From DATFQI01 sp963831105 (GTDB taxonomy: Bacteria; Actinomycetota; Thermoleophilia; Solirubrobacterales; Solirubrobacteraceae): DNA of 64,000 bases. The stretch covers positions 186,001 to 250,000 of the forward strand of contig CAWHOS010000010.1 of the NCBI GenBank assembly GCA_963831105.1. The letters are read 5' to 3'. Shown piece by piece: positions 57,742-64,000 of the stretch (position 1 is the stretch's first letter; every line of letters begins with the position of its first letter). Below the pieces are notes generated by a model. That model was not told where the DNA came from and did no database searches. It saw only the letters and a program-made list of their open reading frames with translations. Both the position numbers and the translations under genes were made by a program.

Positions 57742-58870
57742 ACGACCGGCCGGCGGCGCGCGCGCCGAGCCCGAAGCGCTCGGGGAGCGGCGTGCCGCCG
57801 CGGAGCGCGTCCGCGATCCGCTCGGCGAGCGCCGGGCCGTGCTTGAAGCCGTGGCCGGAGCCGCCGCCGACGATCCACGTGCGCTCGTGCTCGGGATGGC
57901 GGGCGGCGATGAAGTTGGAGTCCGCCGACAGCTCGTAGCGGCAGCAGCGACCCTCCTTGAGCGGCGCGTCCGCGAGCGCGGGGAAGCGGCGGGCGAGGTA
58001 CTCGCGCACGTTGGGCTCGGTCGCGCCGGCCCTGGGGAGCTCCGCGTCCGGGTCCAGCGCCGGGCCCTCCTTGTCGAAGGCCACCTTGACCCCGAGGTCG
58101 TCGAGGTCGCCCGTGCCGTACATCGCCAGGTCGTAGTCCACGAAGCCTGGCGTGCCCGGCGAGCGCCAGGCCGGCCCGCCGTCGAAGAACAGCAGCTCCT
58201 GCTGCGTGACCTTGAGCGGGACGAGCTCGCCGAACAGGCGGTTGAGCCACGGCCCGCACGCCCATACGACGGCGTCGCCCTCCAGGCGCTCGCAGTCGAC
58301 GAGCGCGCCGCACGCCACCGCCGCGGCGGCGCTCGCGGTCAGCACGGCGTGGTCGCCCTCGGGCGTGGCGCGGCCGCGGACCAGCCGGGCGCCGTGCGCG
58401 ACGGCCTGCTTGGTGAGTGCCTGCACCGCCCGCTGCGCGCGCAGCACGCCCGCCTCGGGCTCGAAGAGCACGAACGAGAGGTCGTCGATCCCGAGGCTCG
58501 GGAAGAGCTTCGTGCCCTCGCGCGGGTCGAGCCGCTCGCACGGGATGCCCTGCGCGGTCATCGCCCGCTCGGACTCGGCCTCCCAGCCGTCCTCGCGCTG
58601 GGCGAACCAGGCCATGCCGATCTCGACCATCAGCTCGGCGCCCGACTCGGCCTCGAGCTCGCGCCACAGCGCGCGTGCGCGGCGCGCCGAGGCGGTGTAG
58701 AGCTCGTCGGCGCCGTGCGCGCAGCGGATCAGCCGTGACTCGCCGCCGGAGGTCGCGCGCGTGTCACCCGGCTCGAACTGGTCGACGAGCACGACCTCCT
58801 CGCCGGCGCGCGCCAGCGTCCACGCCAGCGAGGCGCCGAACGTCCCCGCTCCCACGATCACGGTCTTCAC
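57713..58870 (-). CDS. FAD-dependent amine oxidase (sarcosine/N-methyltryptophan oxidase type)
   Basis: 385 residues. Dinucleotide-binding start TVIVGAGTFGASLAWTLARA, then the monomeric-sarcosine-oxidase-type GDTRATSGGESRLIRCAHG, and the C-terminal covalent/isoalloxazine region YELSADSNFIAARHPEHERT with IVGGGSGHGFKHGPALAERI. It should oxidise N-methyl amino acids, giving formaldehyde and H2O2; in place of the usual CxxTxTPD the sequence is CRYELSADSNF, retaining the flavin-linking Cys position. GTG with TAGCGT 8 bases upstream. Confidence 0.88.
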   Translation of the reverse strand: MKTVIVGAGTFGASLAWTLARAGEEVVLVDQFEPGDTRATSGGESRLIRCAHGADELYTASARRARALWRELEAESGAELMVEIGMAWFAQREDGWEAESERAMTAQGIPCERLDPREGTKLFPSLGIDDLSFVLFEPEAGVLRAQRAVQALTKQAVAHGARLVRGRATPEGDHAVLTASAAAAVACGALVDCERLEGDAVVWACGPWLNRLFGELVPLKVTQQELLFFDGGPAWRSPGTPGFVDYDLAMYGTGDLDDLGVKVAFDKEGPALDPDAELPRAGATEPNVREYLARRFPALADAPLKEGRCCRYELSADSNFIAARHPEHERTWIVGGGSGHGFKHGPALAERIADALRGGTPLPERFGLGARAAGRSFRTAGSGVR

Positions 58871-58878
58871 GCTGTGGC

Positions 58879-58884
58879 ACGCTA
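58879..58884 (-). promoter_or_regulatory. Putative leaderless -10 box (TAGCGT) of amine oxidase gene
   Basis: TAGCGT on the minus strand, 8 bases before the GTG at 58870, in the 19-base gap shared with the divergent peptidase gene. Confidence 0.45.
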
Positions 58885-58889
58885 CACGG

Positions 58890-60251
58890 GTGCTCGCCGC
58901 GCTGGCCGCCGCCGCCATGATCGCCGCACCGCCCGCGCTGCCGCCCCGCATCGCCGGCGGGCGCTCCGTGCGCGGAACGCCGATCGTCGCCGTCCGCGCC
59001 GGGGACGCCGGCGCCCCGGTGCGCGTGCTCGTGACGGGCTCGATCCACGGCACCGAGCCGGCCGGCCTGGCCGTGATCCGGCGCCTGCGGGCGCTGACCC
59101 CGCCGGATGGCGTCCAGGTCTGGACCGTGCGCACCATCAATCCCGACGGGCTCGCGCGCGGGACGCGCCAGAACGTGCACGGCGTGGATCTCAACCGCAA
59201 CTTCCCGCGGCGCTGGCGCGGCGGCGGGCAGCCGTTCGACGGCTACTACCCAGGACCGAGCGCGGCCTCCGAGCCCGAGACGCGCGCGCTGATGCGGCTC
59301 GTCCGGCGGATCCGTCCCGACGTGTCGATCCACTACCACCAGGACTTCGGCCTCGTGAACCTGACGGGCGGCCCCGACGCCGCGATCGTCCGCGACTACG
59401 CCCGCCGCTCCGGGCTGCCCGCCCGGCGGCTTCCGCGCCTGCGTGGGACGGCGACGGGCTGGCAGAACACGACCTTCCCGGGGTCGAGCGCGTTCGTCGT
59501 CGAGCTCCACGGAGGCGCGCTGAGCGCCGCCCGCGCGCGCCGGCACGCGCGCGCCGTGCTCGCCGTGGGCGCGAGCCAGGTCGTGCGGCCGTCCCGCGCG
59601 GCCCGCCCCGCCCGCGCGGCTCGCCCTGCCCGCGCGGTGCGAACCGCCGCGGCGCCGAAGCCGCGGATCGTGTGGTCGCCGATCCCGTTCGGCCGCGACC
59701 GCGTGAGCCAGATGCGCGGCTACGCGCGGCGCCACTACGGGCTCGACCGCGCGCGGCTGCTCGAGCCGAAGGTGATCGTCGAGCACTTCACCGCCTCCAG
59801 CAGCTACGGGCCCGCGTTCAACACGTTCGCCGCCAACTCGCCCGACGTCGAGTTCGGCGAGCGCCCGGGCGTGTGCGCGCACTTCATCGTCGACCGCGAC
59901 GGCACGATCCACCAGCTCGTGCGACTGAAGTGGATGTGCCGGCACACCGTCGGGCTCAACCACGTCGCGTTCGGGATCGAGCACGTCGGCACCTCCGACG
60001 CCGACGTCATGGGCCGGCGCCGCCAGATGATCGCGTCGCTGCACCTCACCCGCTGGCTGCGCTCGCGCTACGGGATTCGCGACAGCGACATCATCGGGCA
60101 CAGCGAGAGCCTCTCCAGCCCGTACCACCGCGAGCGCGTGGCGGCCATGCGCAACCGCACGCACGGCGACTTCGCGCCGAAGACGATGCGCCGCTACCGA
60201 CGGCTGCTGAACGACACGCGCTTCGCCCCGCCCGGCCCGGGGGACGGGTGA
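58890..60251 (+). CDS. Secreted M14 zinc carboxypeptidase fused to N-acetylmuramoyl-L-alanine amidase
   Basis: 453 residues. Signal peptide 1-16. First domain (about 20-230) is M14: zinc ligands in GSIHGTEPAG (H-x-x-E) and IHYHQD, the substrate Arg/Asn segment DLNRNFPRRWRG, and a late Glu in FVVELHGG. An Arg/Ala/Pro linker (about 235-250) of near-repeats joins an Amidase_2/PGRP domain: VIVEHFTASS, CAHFIVDRDGTIHQLVRLKW, GIEHVG and IIGHSES, with the zinc ligands His...His. The fusion predicts combined cleavage of peptide cross-bridges and the sugar-peptide bond of peptidoglycan. Followed with overlap by a phosphatase gene. Confidence 0.9.
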   Translation: MLAALAAAAMIAAPPALPPRIAGGRSVRGTPIVAVRAGDAGAPVRVLVTGSIHGTEPAGLAVIRRLRALTPPDGVQVWTVRTINPDGLARGTRQNVHGVDLNRNFPRRWRGGGQPFDGYYPGPSAASEPETRALMRLVRRIRPDVSIHYHQDFGLVNLTGGPDAAIVRDYARRSGLPARRLPRLRGTATGWQNTTFPGSSAFVVELHGGALSAARARRHARAVLAVGASQVVRPSRAARPARAARPARAVRTAAAPKPRIVWSPIPFGRDRVSQMRGYARRHYGLDRARLLEPKVIVEHFTASSSYGPAFNTFAANSPDVEFGERPGVCAHFIVDRDGTIHQLVRLKWMCRHTVGLNHVAFGIEHVGTSDADVMGRRRQMIASLHLTRWLRSRYGIRDSDIIGHSESLSSPYHRERVAAMRNRTHGDFAPKTMRRYRRLLNDTRFAPPGPGDG

Positions 60252-60835
60252 TCGTCCTCGTCCGCCACGGCCCGACGGAGTGGAGCGTCTCCGGCCGCCA
60301 CACGGGCAAGACCGACCTGCCGCTCACCGACGACGGCCGCGAGACCGCGGCGCTGCTGCGCGAGCGCCTGACGCGCTACGAGTTCGCGACGGTTCTCGTC
60401 AGCCCGCTGCGCCGCGCCCGCGAGACCGCGGAGCTGGCCGGCCTCGCCGACCGCGCGCAGGTCGAGCCGGACCTGCACGAGTGGGACTACGGCGCCTACG
60501 AGGGCCTGCGGACCAAGGAGATCCGCGTGCAGCGCCCCGGCTGGTACCTGTGGAACGACGGCGTCATCGACGGCGAGACCATCGACCAGGTCGGCGCGCG
60601 GGCCGACCACGTGATCGCCCGGGCGCTCGAGTCCGAGGGCGACGTCGCGCTGTTCGGCCACGGCCACATCCTGCGCGTCCTCGGCGCCCGCTGGATCGGC
60701 CTGCCCCCCGCCCACGGCGGGCACCTCTCCCTCGGCACGGCCGCCGTCTGCGAGCTCGGGACGGAGCGCGAGTTCCGCGTCATCAAGCTCTGGAACGACA
60801 CCTCCCACATTCGAGCGGTGGAATCTTCAGGCTGA
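60248..60835 (+). CDS. Histidine phosphatase family protein
   Basis: 195 residues. Catalytic motif LVRHGPTEW (R-H-G), ARETAELAGLAD, LHEWDYGAYEGLRTKEI and the second catalytic His in LFGHGHILRVLGARW. Probably a phosphoglycerate-mutase-like phosphatase with acidic sugar or nucleotide substrates. GTG overlaps the peptidase-amidase stop (GTGA). The last residues RAVESSG and the stop codon come from palindrome C1. Confidence 0.9.
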   Translation: MIVLVRHGPTEWSVSGRHTGKTDLPLTDDGRETAALLRERLTRYEFATVLVSPLRRARETAELAGLADRAQVEPDLHEWDYGAYEGLRTKEIRVQRPGWYLWNDGVIDGETIDQVGARADHVIARALESEGDVALFGHGHILRVLGARWIGLPPAHGGHLSLGTAAVCELGTEREFRVIKLWNDTSHIRAVESSG

Positions 60836-60856
60836 GCCTGAAGATTCCACCGCTCG
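60812..60856. repeat. REP-like palindrome family C, copy C1
   Basis: A perfect 45-bp palindrome (22-bp arms around one base at 60834), beginning CGAGCGGTGGAATCTTCAGG. Because both strands read alike, the convergent phosphatase and DUF559 genes both end through it with the same tail RAVESSG. Confidence 0.9.
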
Positions 60857-61789
60857 CGGTGCGCCGGCCTCTGCGACACGGCGCAGAGTGGCGGCGGGGT
60901 GGGCGATCGCCTGCTCCCAGGTGACCCTGATCACCCGGTAGCCGTGGGCCTCGAGGATGCGCTGGCGCTCGCGGTCGGCCGCTCGTTCGAGCGGGTCGTC
61001 GTGGTGAGGGCCGTCGGCCTCGATGACCAACCGCTGCTCGGGCCACAGGAAGTCCGGGACGATCCGGCGGCCCGCGATGTACAACGGCGCATTGACAAGG
61101 GGGTGAGTGAAGCCGCTTCGCAGGATGAGATCCAGCACGACGTCCTCGAGCTCGCTCTGGGTCGGCGCGGCGCTCCTGGCCAGGATGCGGGCGAGCTTCT
61201 TGCGGCCTCTCTTCGGGCCGGGCCCGTGCAGCACCTCGACGAGCGAGCCGATCGTGGTGAGCTTGAGGTACTGCGCCTGGCGGACCGCACGTCGCAGCCT
61301 GGGCTCGGGCAGCACGCCGGCGAGGTCGAGCAACGTGCGCTCGGCGGTGGTGACCGGGATCCCACGCACCGTGGTCACGTGCTCGGGCGGCAGGTAGGAG
61401 GTGCGGTGGCCCCTGATCCGCGGGTGCTGCGGCGCGCTCTCGCCCATCACGAGTACGTCCGGATACCTGTCCTCCCACGTGATGGTGTTCAGAAGTACCC
61501 CCGCCGACCGCAGGCACAGCGCCGCCCCCTCACCGCACGCCTTGACCGCCGCCAGGTAGCAACCGTCCTGGGTGACGTTCGCGTGACCGACCGCATAGAC
61601 ACCCTTGTGCACGGGGTGCAGCCGGCCGTTGCTGGCACGTACGGAGATCGCGTCGGGGGTGAACCCGCACGCAATGAGGTCCGCGAACGTCACCACTCCG
61701 TGCTGGCGAGCGGCGAGGTTCGCCAGGTGCACGTCGCGAGCGGTGGAATCTTCAGGCTCAGGCTGAAGTTTCCACCGCTCGATTTGCAT
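60827..61789 (-). CDS. DUF559/AbiEi-like protein bounded by palindromes
   Basis: 320 residues. The N-terminal half (20-110) resembles an AbiEi-type HTH/antitoxin domain (ARQHGVVTFADLIACGFTPD, PVHKGVYAVGHA). The C-terminal 110 residues are DUF559, related to Vsr-like endonucleases: VPDFLWPEQRLVIEADGPHH, the acidic E-A-D pair, and ILEAHGYRVIRVTWEQAI. A DNA-targeting or defence-type role is plausible but not shown. Palindrome C2 encodes residues 4-18 (ERWKLQPEPEDSTAR); C1 encodes the end. A later GTG at 61732 would start just outside C2 and may be the original start. Confidence 0.83.
   Translation of the reverse strand: MQIERWKLQPEPEDSTARDVHLANLAARQHGVVTFADLIACGFTPDAISVRASNGRLHPVHKGVYAVGHANVTQDGCYLAAVKACGEGAALCLRSAGVLLNTITWEDRYPDVLVMGESAPQHPRIRGHRTSYLPPEHVTTVRGIPVTTAERTLLDLAGVLPEPRLRRAVRQAQYLKLTTIGSLVEVLHGPGPKRGRKKLARILARSAAPTQSELEDVVLDLILRSGFTHPLVNAPLYIAGRRIVPDFLWPEQRLVIEADGPHHDDPLERAADRERQRILEAHGYRVIRVTWEQAIAHPAATLRRVAEAGAPRAVESSGSA
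61737..61781. repeat. REP-like palindrome family C, copy C2
   Basis: 45 bp, the same sequence as C1 apart from three to four bases, with two mismatched pairs (61749/61769 and 61756/61762). It lies at the start of the DUF559 gene; C1 and C2 are about 880 bp apart and bound it. Confidence 0.88.
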
Positions 61790-61845
61790 GGTGGGAGCGT
61801 GGCGCGGCCGGGTGAACGGAACAACGCTGCTTCGCTACGAAAGCG

Positions 61846-62517
61846 CTACGAACCTGTGCGGCCGGGGATCGCGATCCCGGCCTCGTAGGCCAGGACGACC
61901 GCTTGGACGCGGTCGCGGAGGCCGAGCTTCATGAGCATGCGGGCCACGTGGGTCTTGACGGTGGTCTCGGAGACGATCAGCTCGGCGGCGATCTCGGCGT
62001 TGGAGAGCCCTCGGGCGACGAGCTTGAAGACCTCGAGCTCGCGGGCGGTGAGCTCGTCGACGCCCGGGGGCGGCGGGCCGGAGGGCGGGCCGGCCTGGGC
62101 GAACTCCTGGATCAGGCGGCGGGTGATCGAGGGGGCGAGCAGCGCGTCGCCGCCCGCGACGACGCGGATGCCGTCGGCGAGCTGCTCGGGCGGGACGTCC
62201 TTCAGCAGGAAGCCGGAGGCGCCCGCGCGCAGCGCGTCGTAGACGTACTCGTTGAGGTCGAAGGTCGTGAGCATCAGGACCTTCGCGCCGTCGCCGGCGG
62301 CGAGCACGCGGCGGGTCGCCTCGATGCCGTCGAGCTCGGGCATGCGGATGTCCATCAGCACGACGTCGGGCGAGAGCCGCTTGGCCTGCTCGACCGCCTG
62401 CAGGCCGTCGGAGGCCTCGCCGACGACGTCGAGGTCGTCCTCGGCGTCGAGGATCATCCGGAACCCGGCGCGCACGAGCGCCTGGTCGTCGGCGATCAGC
62501 ACCCGCACCGCGCTCAC
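61846..62517 (-). CDS. NarL/LuxR response regulator
   Basis: 223 residues. Receiver: LIADDQALVRAGFRMILDAE, phospho-Asp in DVVLMDIRMPELDGIE, Lys in GFLLKDVPP. Output HTH: LTARELEVFKLVARGLSNAE and SETTVKTHVARMLMKLGLRD. GTG overlaps the stop of the kinase gene upstream, so they form a pair. Targets unknown. Confidence 0.92.
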   Translation of the reverse strand: MSAVRVLIADDQALVRAGFRMILDAEDDLDVVGEASDGLQAVEQAKRLSPDVVLMDIRMPELDGIEATRRVLAAGDGAKVLMLTTFDLNEYVYDALRAGASGFLLKDVPPEQLADGIRVVAGGDALLAPSITRRLIQEFAQAGPPSGPPPPGVDELTARELEVFKLVARGLSNAEIAAELIVSETTVKTHVARMLMKLGLRDRVQAVVLAYEAGIAIPGRTGS

Positions 62518-63707
62518 GCCGCCGCCTCCACCGTCGTCTCGTCCGGCACGAGCGGCAGCTTCGCACGGATCCGGAAGCCGCCGCCGCGCCGCCGCCCGGC
62601 CTCGAGGTCGCCGCCGTAGAGCTTCACGCGCTCGCGCATGCCGACGAGGCCGTGGCCGCCGTCGCCGCCGAGCCGGTCGCGCGCCGGGCCGGGGCCGCGG
62701 TCGAGGATCTCCAGCTCGAGGTCGCGCGCGCCCCAGCGGACGTGCACGTCGGTCGGGGCGTGCTCGGCGTACTTGAGCGCGTTGGTCAGGCCCTCCTGCA
62801 CGACCCGGAACGCGGCGAGGTCGAGCCCGGCGGGCAGCGAGCGCCGCTCGCCCTCCACGTGCAGCTCGACCGGCAGCCCGGCCGCCCGCGCCCGCTCCAC
62901 GAGCGCCGCGACCCCCGCCATCGTCGGCTGCGGCGCGCGCGCGTCGTGCTCGTCGTCATCGCGGTGGAGCATGCCCAGCAGCCGCCGCATCTCGGCGAGC
63001 GCCTCGCGGCCCGTGCGCTCGATCTGCGCCGCGGCGGCGACCGCCCGGTCGGGATCGCGCCCGAGGATCCGCCGCGCGCCGCCCGCCTGCACGACCATCA
63101 CGCTGACGCTGTGCGCGACGACGTCGTGCATCTCGCGCGCGATCCGGCGGCGCTCGTCGGCCGCCGCGCGCTGCGATTCAAGCTCGCGCGCCTCCTGCTC
63201 GCGCACCGCCGCCTCGTGCAGCTCCTCGGTGAGGCGCGTGCGGGTGCGCACCGCGCGCCCAGCGAGCCAGGAGATCGCGGCGAAGGCGGTGGGGAAGACG
63301 TAGTCGCCGACGATCTGGCTCGGCGACAGCAGCGTCACCGTCAGCACGCCCGAGACCATGATCGCCAGGGCGGCGTAGGCCGCGCGGCCGTCGACGTACG
63401 CGCCGCCCCCGTAGGAGAAGAGCATCACGGCGATGAACGGGATGAAGTACTGCGTCGCGTCGGTGAGCAGCGCGCTCTCGGTCACCACGGACGCGACCAC
63501 GACGGCCACCGCAGCGACCGGATGCACGCGCCGCCACGCGAACGGCAGCGTGTAGCCCGCGGCGGCCAGCATCAGCAGCGGGAGCGGCGCGCCGCCGACG
63601 CCCGCGCTCAGCACCTCGGTCTGCGCGGCCACGAACAGCACGCCCGCGACGATCCGGTCGCGCGCGACCGGGCTCAGCATCCGCACGCGCCGCCAGAGCG
63701 CGGTCAC
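62514..63707 (-). CDS. Sensor histidine kinase (NarL type)
   Basis: 397 residues with about five or six N-terminal TM helices (to about 160) and no large external domain. HisKA_3 His in RIAREMHDVVAHSVSVMVVQ; HATPase_c with EGLTNALKYAEHAPT, ILDRGPGPARDRLG and GGHGLVGMRERVKLYGGDLE. Probably senses the membrane. Partner is the regulator downstream. Its start overlaps the stop of the next kinase gene. Confidence 0.92.
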   Translation of the reverse strand: MTALWRRVRMLSPVARDRIVAGVLFVAAQTEVLSAGVGGAPLPLLMLAAAGYTLPFAWRRVHPVAAVAVVVASVVTESALLTDATQYFIPFIAVMLFSYGGGAYVDGRAAYAALAIMVSGVLTVTLLSPSQIVGDYVFPTAFAAISWLAGRAVRTRTRLTEELHEAAVREQEARELESQRAAADERRRIAREMHDVVAHSVSVMVVQAGGARRILGRDPDRAVAAAAQIERTGREALAEMRRLLGMLHRDDDEHDARAPQPTMAGVAALVERARAAGLPVELHVEGERRSLPAGLDLAAFRVVQEGLTNALKYAEHAPTDVHVRWGARDLELEILDRGPGPARDRLGGDGGHGLVGMRERVKLYGGDLEAGRRRGGGFRIRAKLPLVPDETTVEAAA

Positions 63708-64000
63708 GCCGCACCCCCGACCGGCAGCTTGGCGCGGACGGCGTGCCCGCCGCTGCGCCGGCGCCCCGCGTGCATCTGCCCGCCGTACAGGCTCACGCGC
63801 TCGCGCACGCCGGGGAGCGCGCGCGGGCCCTCGCCCGCCGCCCCGTCGTCGAAGACCTCGACGTCGATGCCGTCGGGGCGGTAGCGCACGACGACGTCCG
63901 CGGAGCCGGCGGCGCCCTGCCGCATCGCGCCCTCGAGCGCCTCCTGCACGAGCCGGTAGGCGGTCAGGTCCACGCCCGGCGGCAGCTCGCGCGCCTCGCC
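63704..64000 (-). CDS. Histidine kinase C-terminal part, cut by window end
   Basis: The frame is open to the last base. The visible 98 residues are an HATPase_c domain: LTAYRLVQEALEGAMRQGAA (N-box; the usual Asn is replaced by Gly/Met-like residues), DVEVFDDGAAGEGPRALPGV and RERVSLYGGQMHAGRRRSGG. It is closely related to the kinase at 62514, suggesting tandem duplication. Confidence 0.82.
   Translation of the reverse strand, partial: GEARELPPGVDLTAYRLVQEALEGAMRQGAAGSADVVVRYRPDGIDVEVFDDGAAGEGPRALPGVRERVSLYGGQMHAGRRRSGGHAVRAKLPVGGAA

Noticed and set aside
59590..59645. Short tandem repeat (CCCGCGCGGC-like units)
   Set aside because: It encodes the Arg/Ala/Pro linker between the M14 and amidase domains; ordinary low-complexity linker, not a separate element.

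Overview
The window looks like chromosomal DNA from a very GC-rich (about 70 percent or more) actinobacterium. Gene content and style point to the order Solirubrobacterales (Thermoleophilia): a DUF2252 protein, a D-glucuronyl C5-epimerase-like lipoprotein, secreted proteins with arginine-rich beta tails, PspC-type sensor kinases, and many genes that appear leaderless. There is no rRNA or tRNA gene, so the taxon is inferred from gene content. Genes are packed head to tail with ATGA/GTGA start-stop overlaps, and convergent genes often share a CTAG or overlap by tens of bases. No gap between genes exceeds 300 bases.

Layout. 1-5.6 kb: end of a BBE-type oxidoreductase, patatin and thioesterase, an alpha/beta hydrolase, a TVP38 membrane protein, a class II aldolase and an aldo/keto reductase. 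5.7-16.3 kb: secreted proteins (beta-propeller, trypsin-like protease, large alpha/beta hydrolase, penicillin acylase), a REP-associated tyrosine transposase (RAYT), and a small HTH/membrane pair with a striking operator. 16.3-21.8 kb: STAS protein, zinc alcohol dehydrogenase, DUF2252, epimerase-like lipoprotein, hydrolase. 21.8-27.7 kb: lipid block, with desaturase and cyclopropane synthase facing acyl-CoA ligase, a sulfite-oxidase-like protein and acyl-CoA dehydrogenase. 27.7-38.3 kb: GFA protein, MFS pump with divergent TetR regulator, ClpE-like ATPase, a nucleoside-phosphorylase-like protein, SDR, GroES/S4 pair, and a ribokinase-metallophosphoesterase-GST operon. 38.4-45.1 kb: a heavily frameshifted alpha-amylase, an LVIVD-repeat protein and fumarylacetoacetase. 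45-51 kb: acetyltransferase, flavodoxin-like protein, cation exchanger, MFS transporter, small proteins. 51-54.4 kb: PspC/two-component operon. 54.4-64 kb: beta-propeller, uracil-DNA glycosylase, AI-2E-type permease, methyltransferase, amine oxidase, an M14 peptidase-amidase fusion, histidine phosphatase, a DUF559/AbiEi-like gene bounded by palindromes, and a second two-component cluster running off the end.

Three observations stand out. First, there are three families of REP-like palindromes: A (core GGGGACAGGCCCC), next to the only RAYT and again at 16.3 kb; B (31 bp, ends CGCAAGAA/TTCTTGCG), two copies translated as part of ribokinase and a metallophosphoesterase; and C (45 bp), two copies bounding the DUF559 gene and supplying its first and last codons as well as the tail of the neighbouring phosphatase. 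Second, a TANNNT box sits 6-10 bases before the start codon of at least sixteen genes, suggesting widespread leaderless transcription. Third, about fourteen otherwise intact genes are broken by single-base frameshifts, most of which are repaired by removing one G or C. This looks like uncorrected insertion error in the sequence rather than gene decay, with an exceptional cluster in the amylase. Frameshifted genes are annotated as one locus, with the break positions stated.
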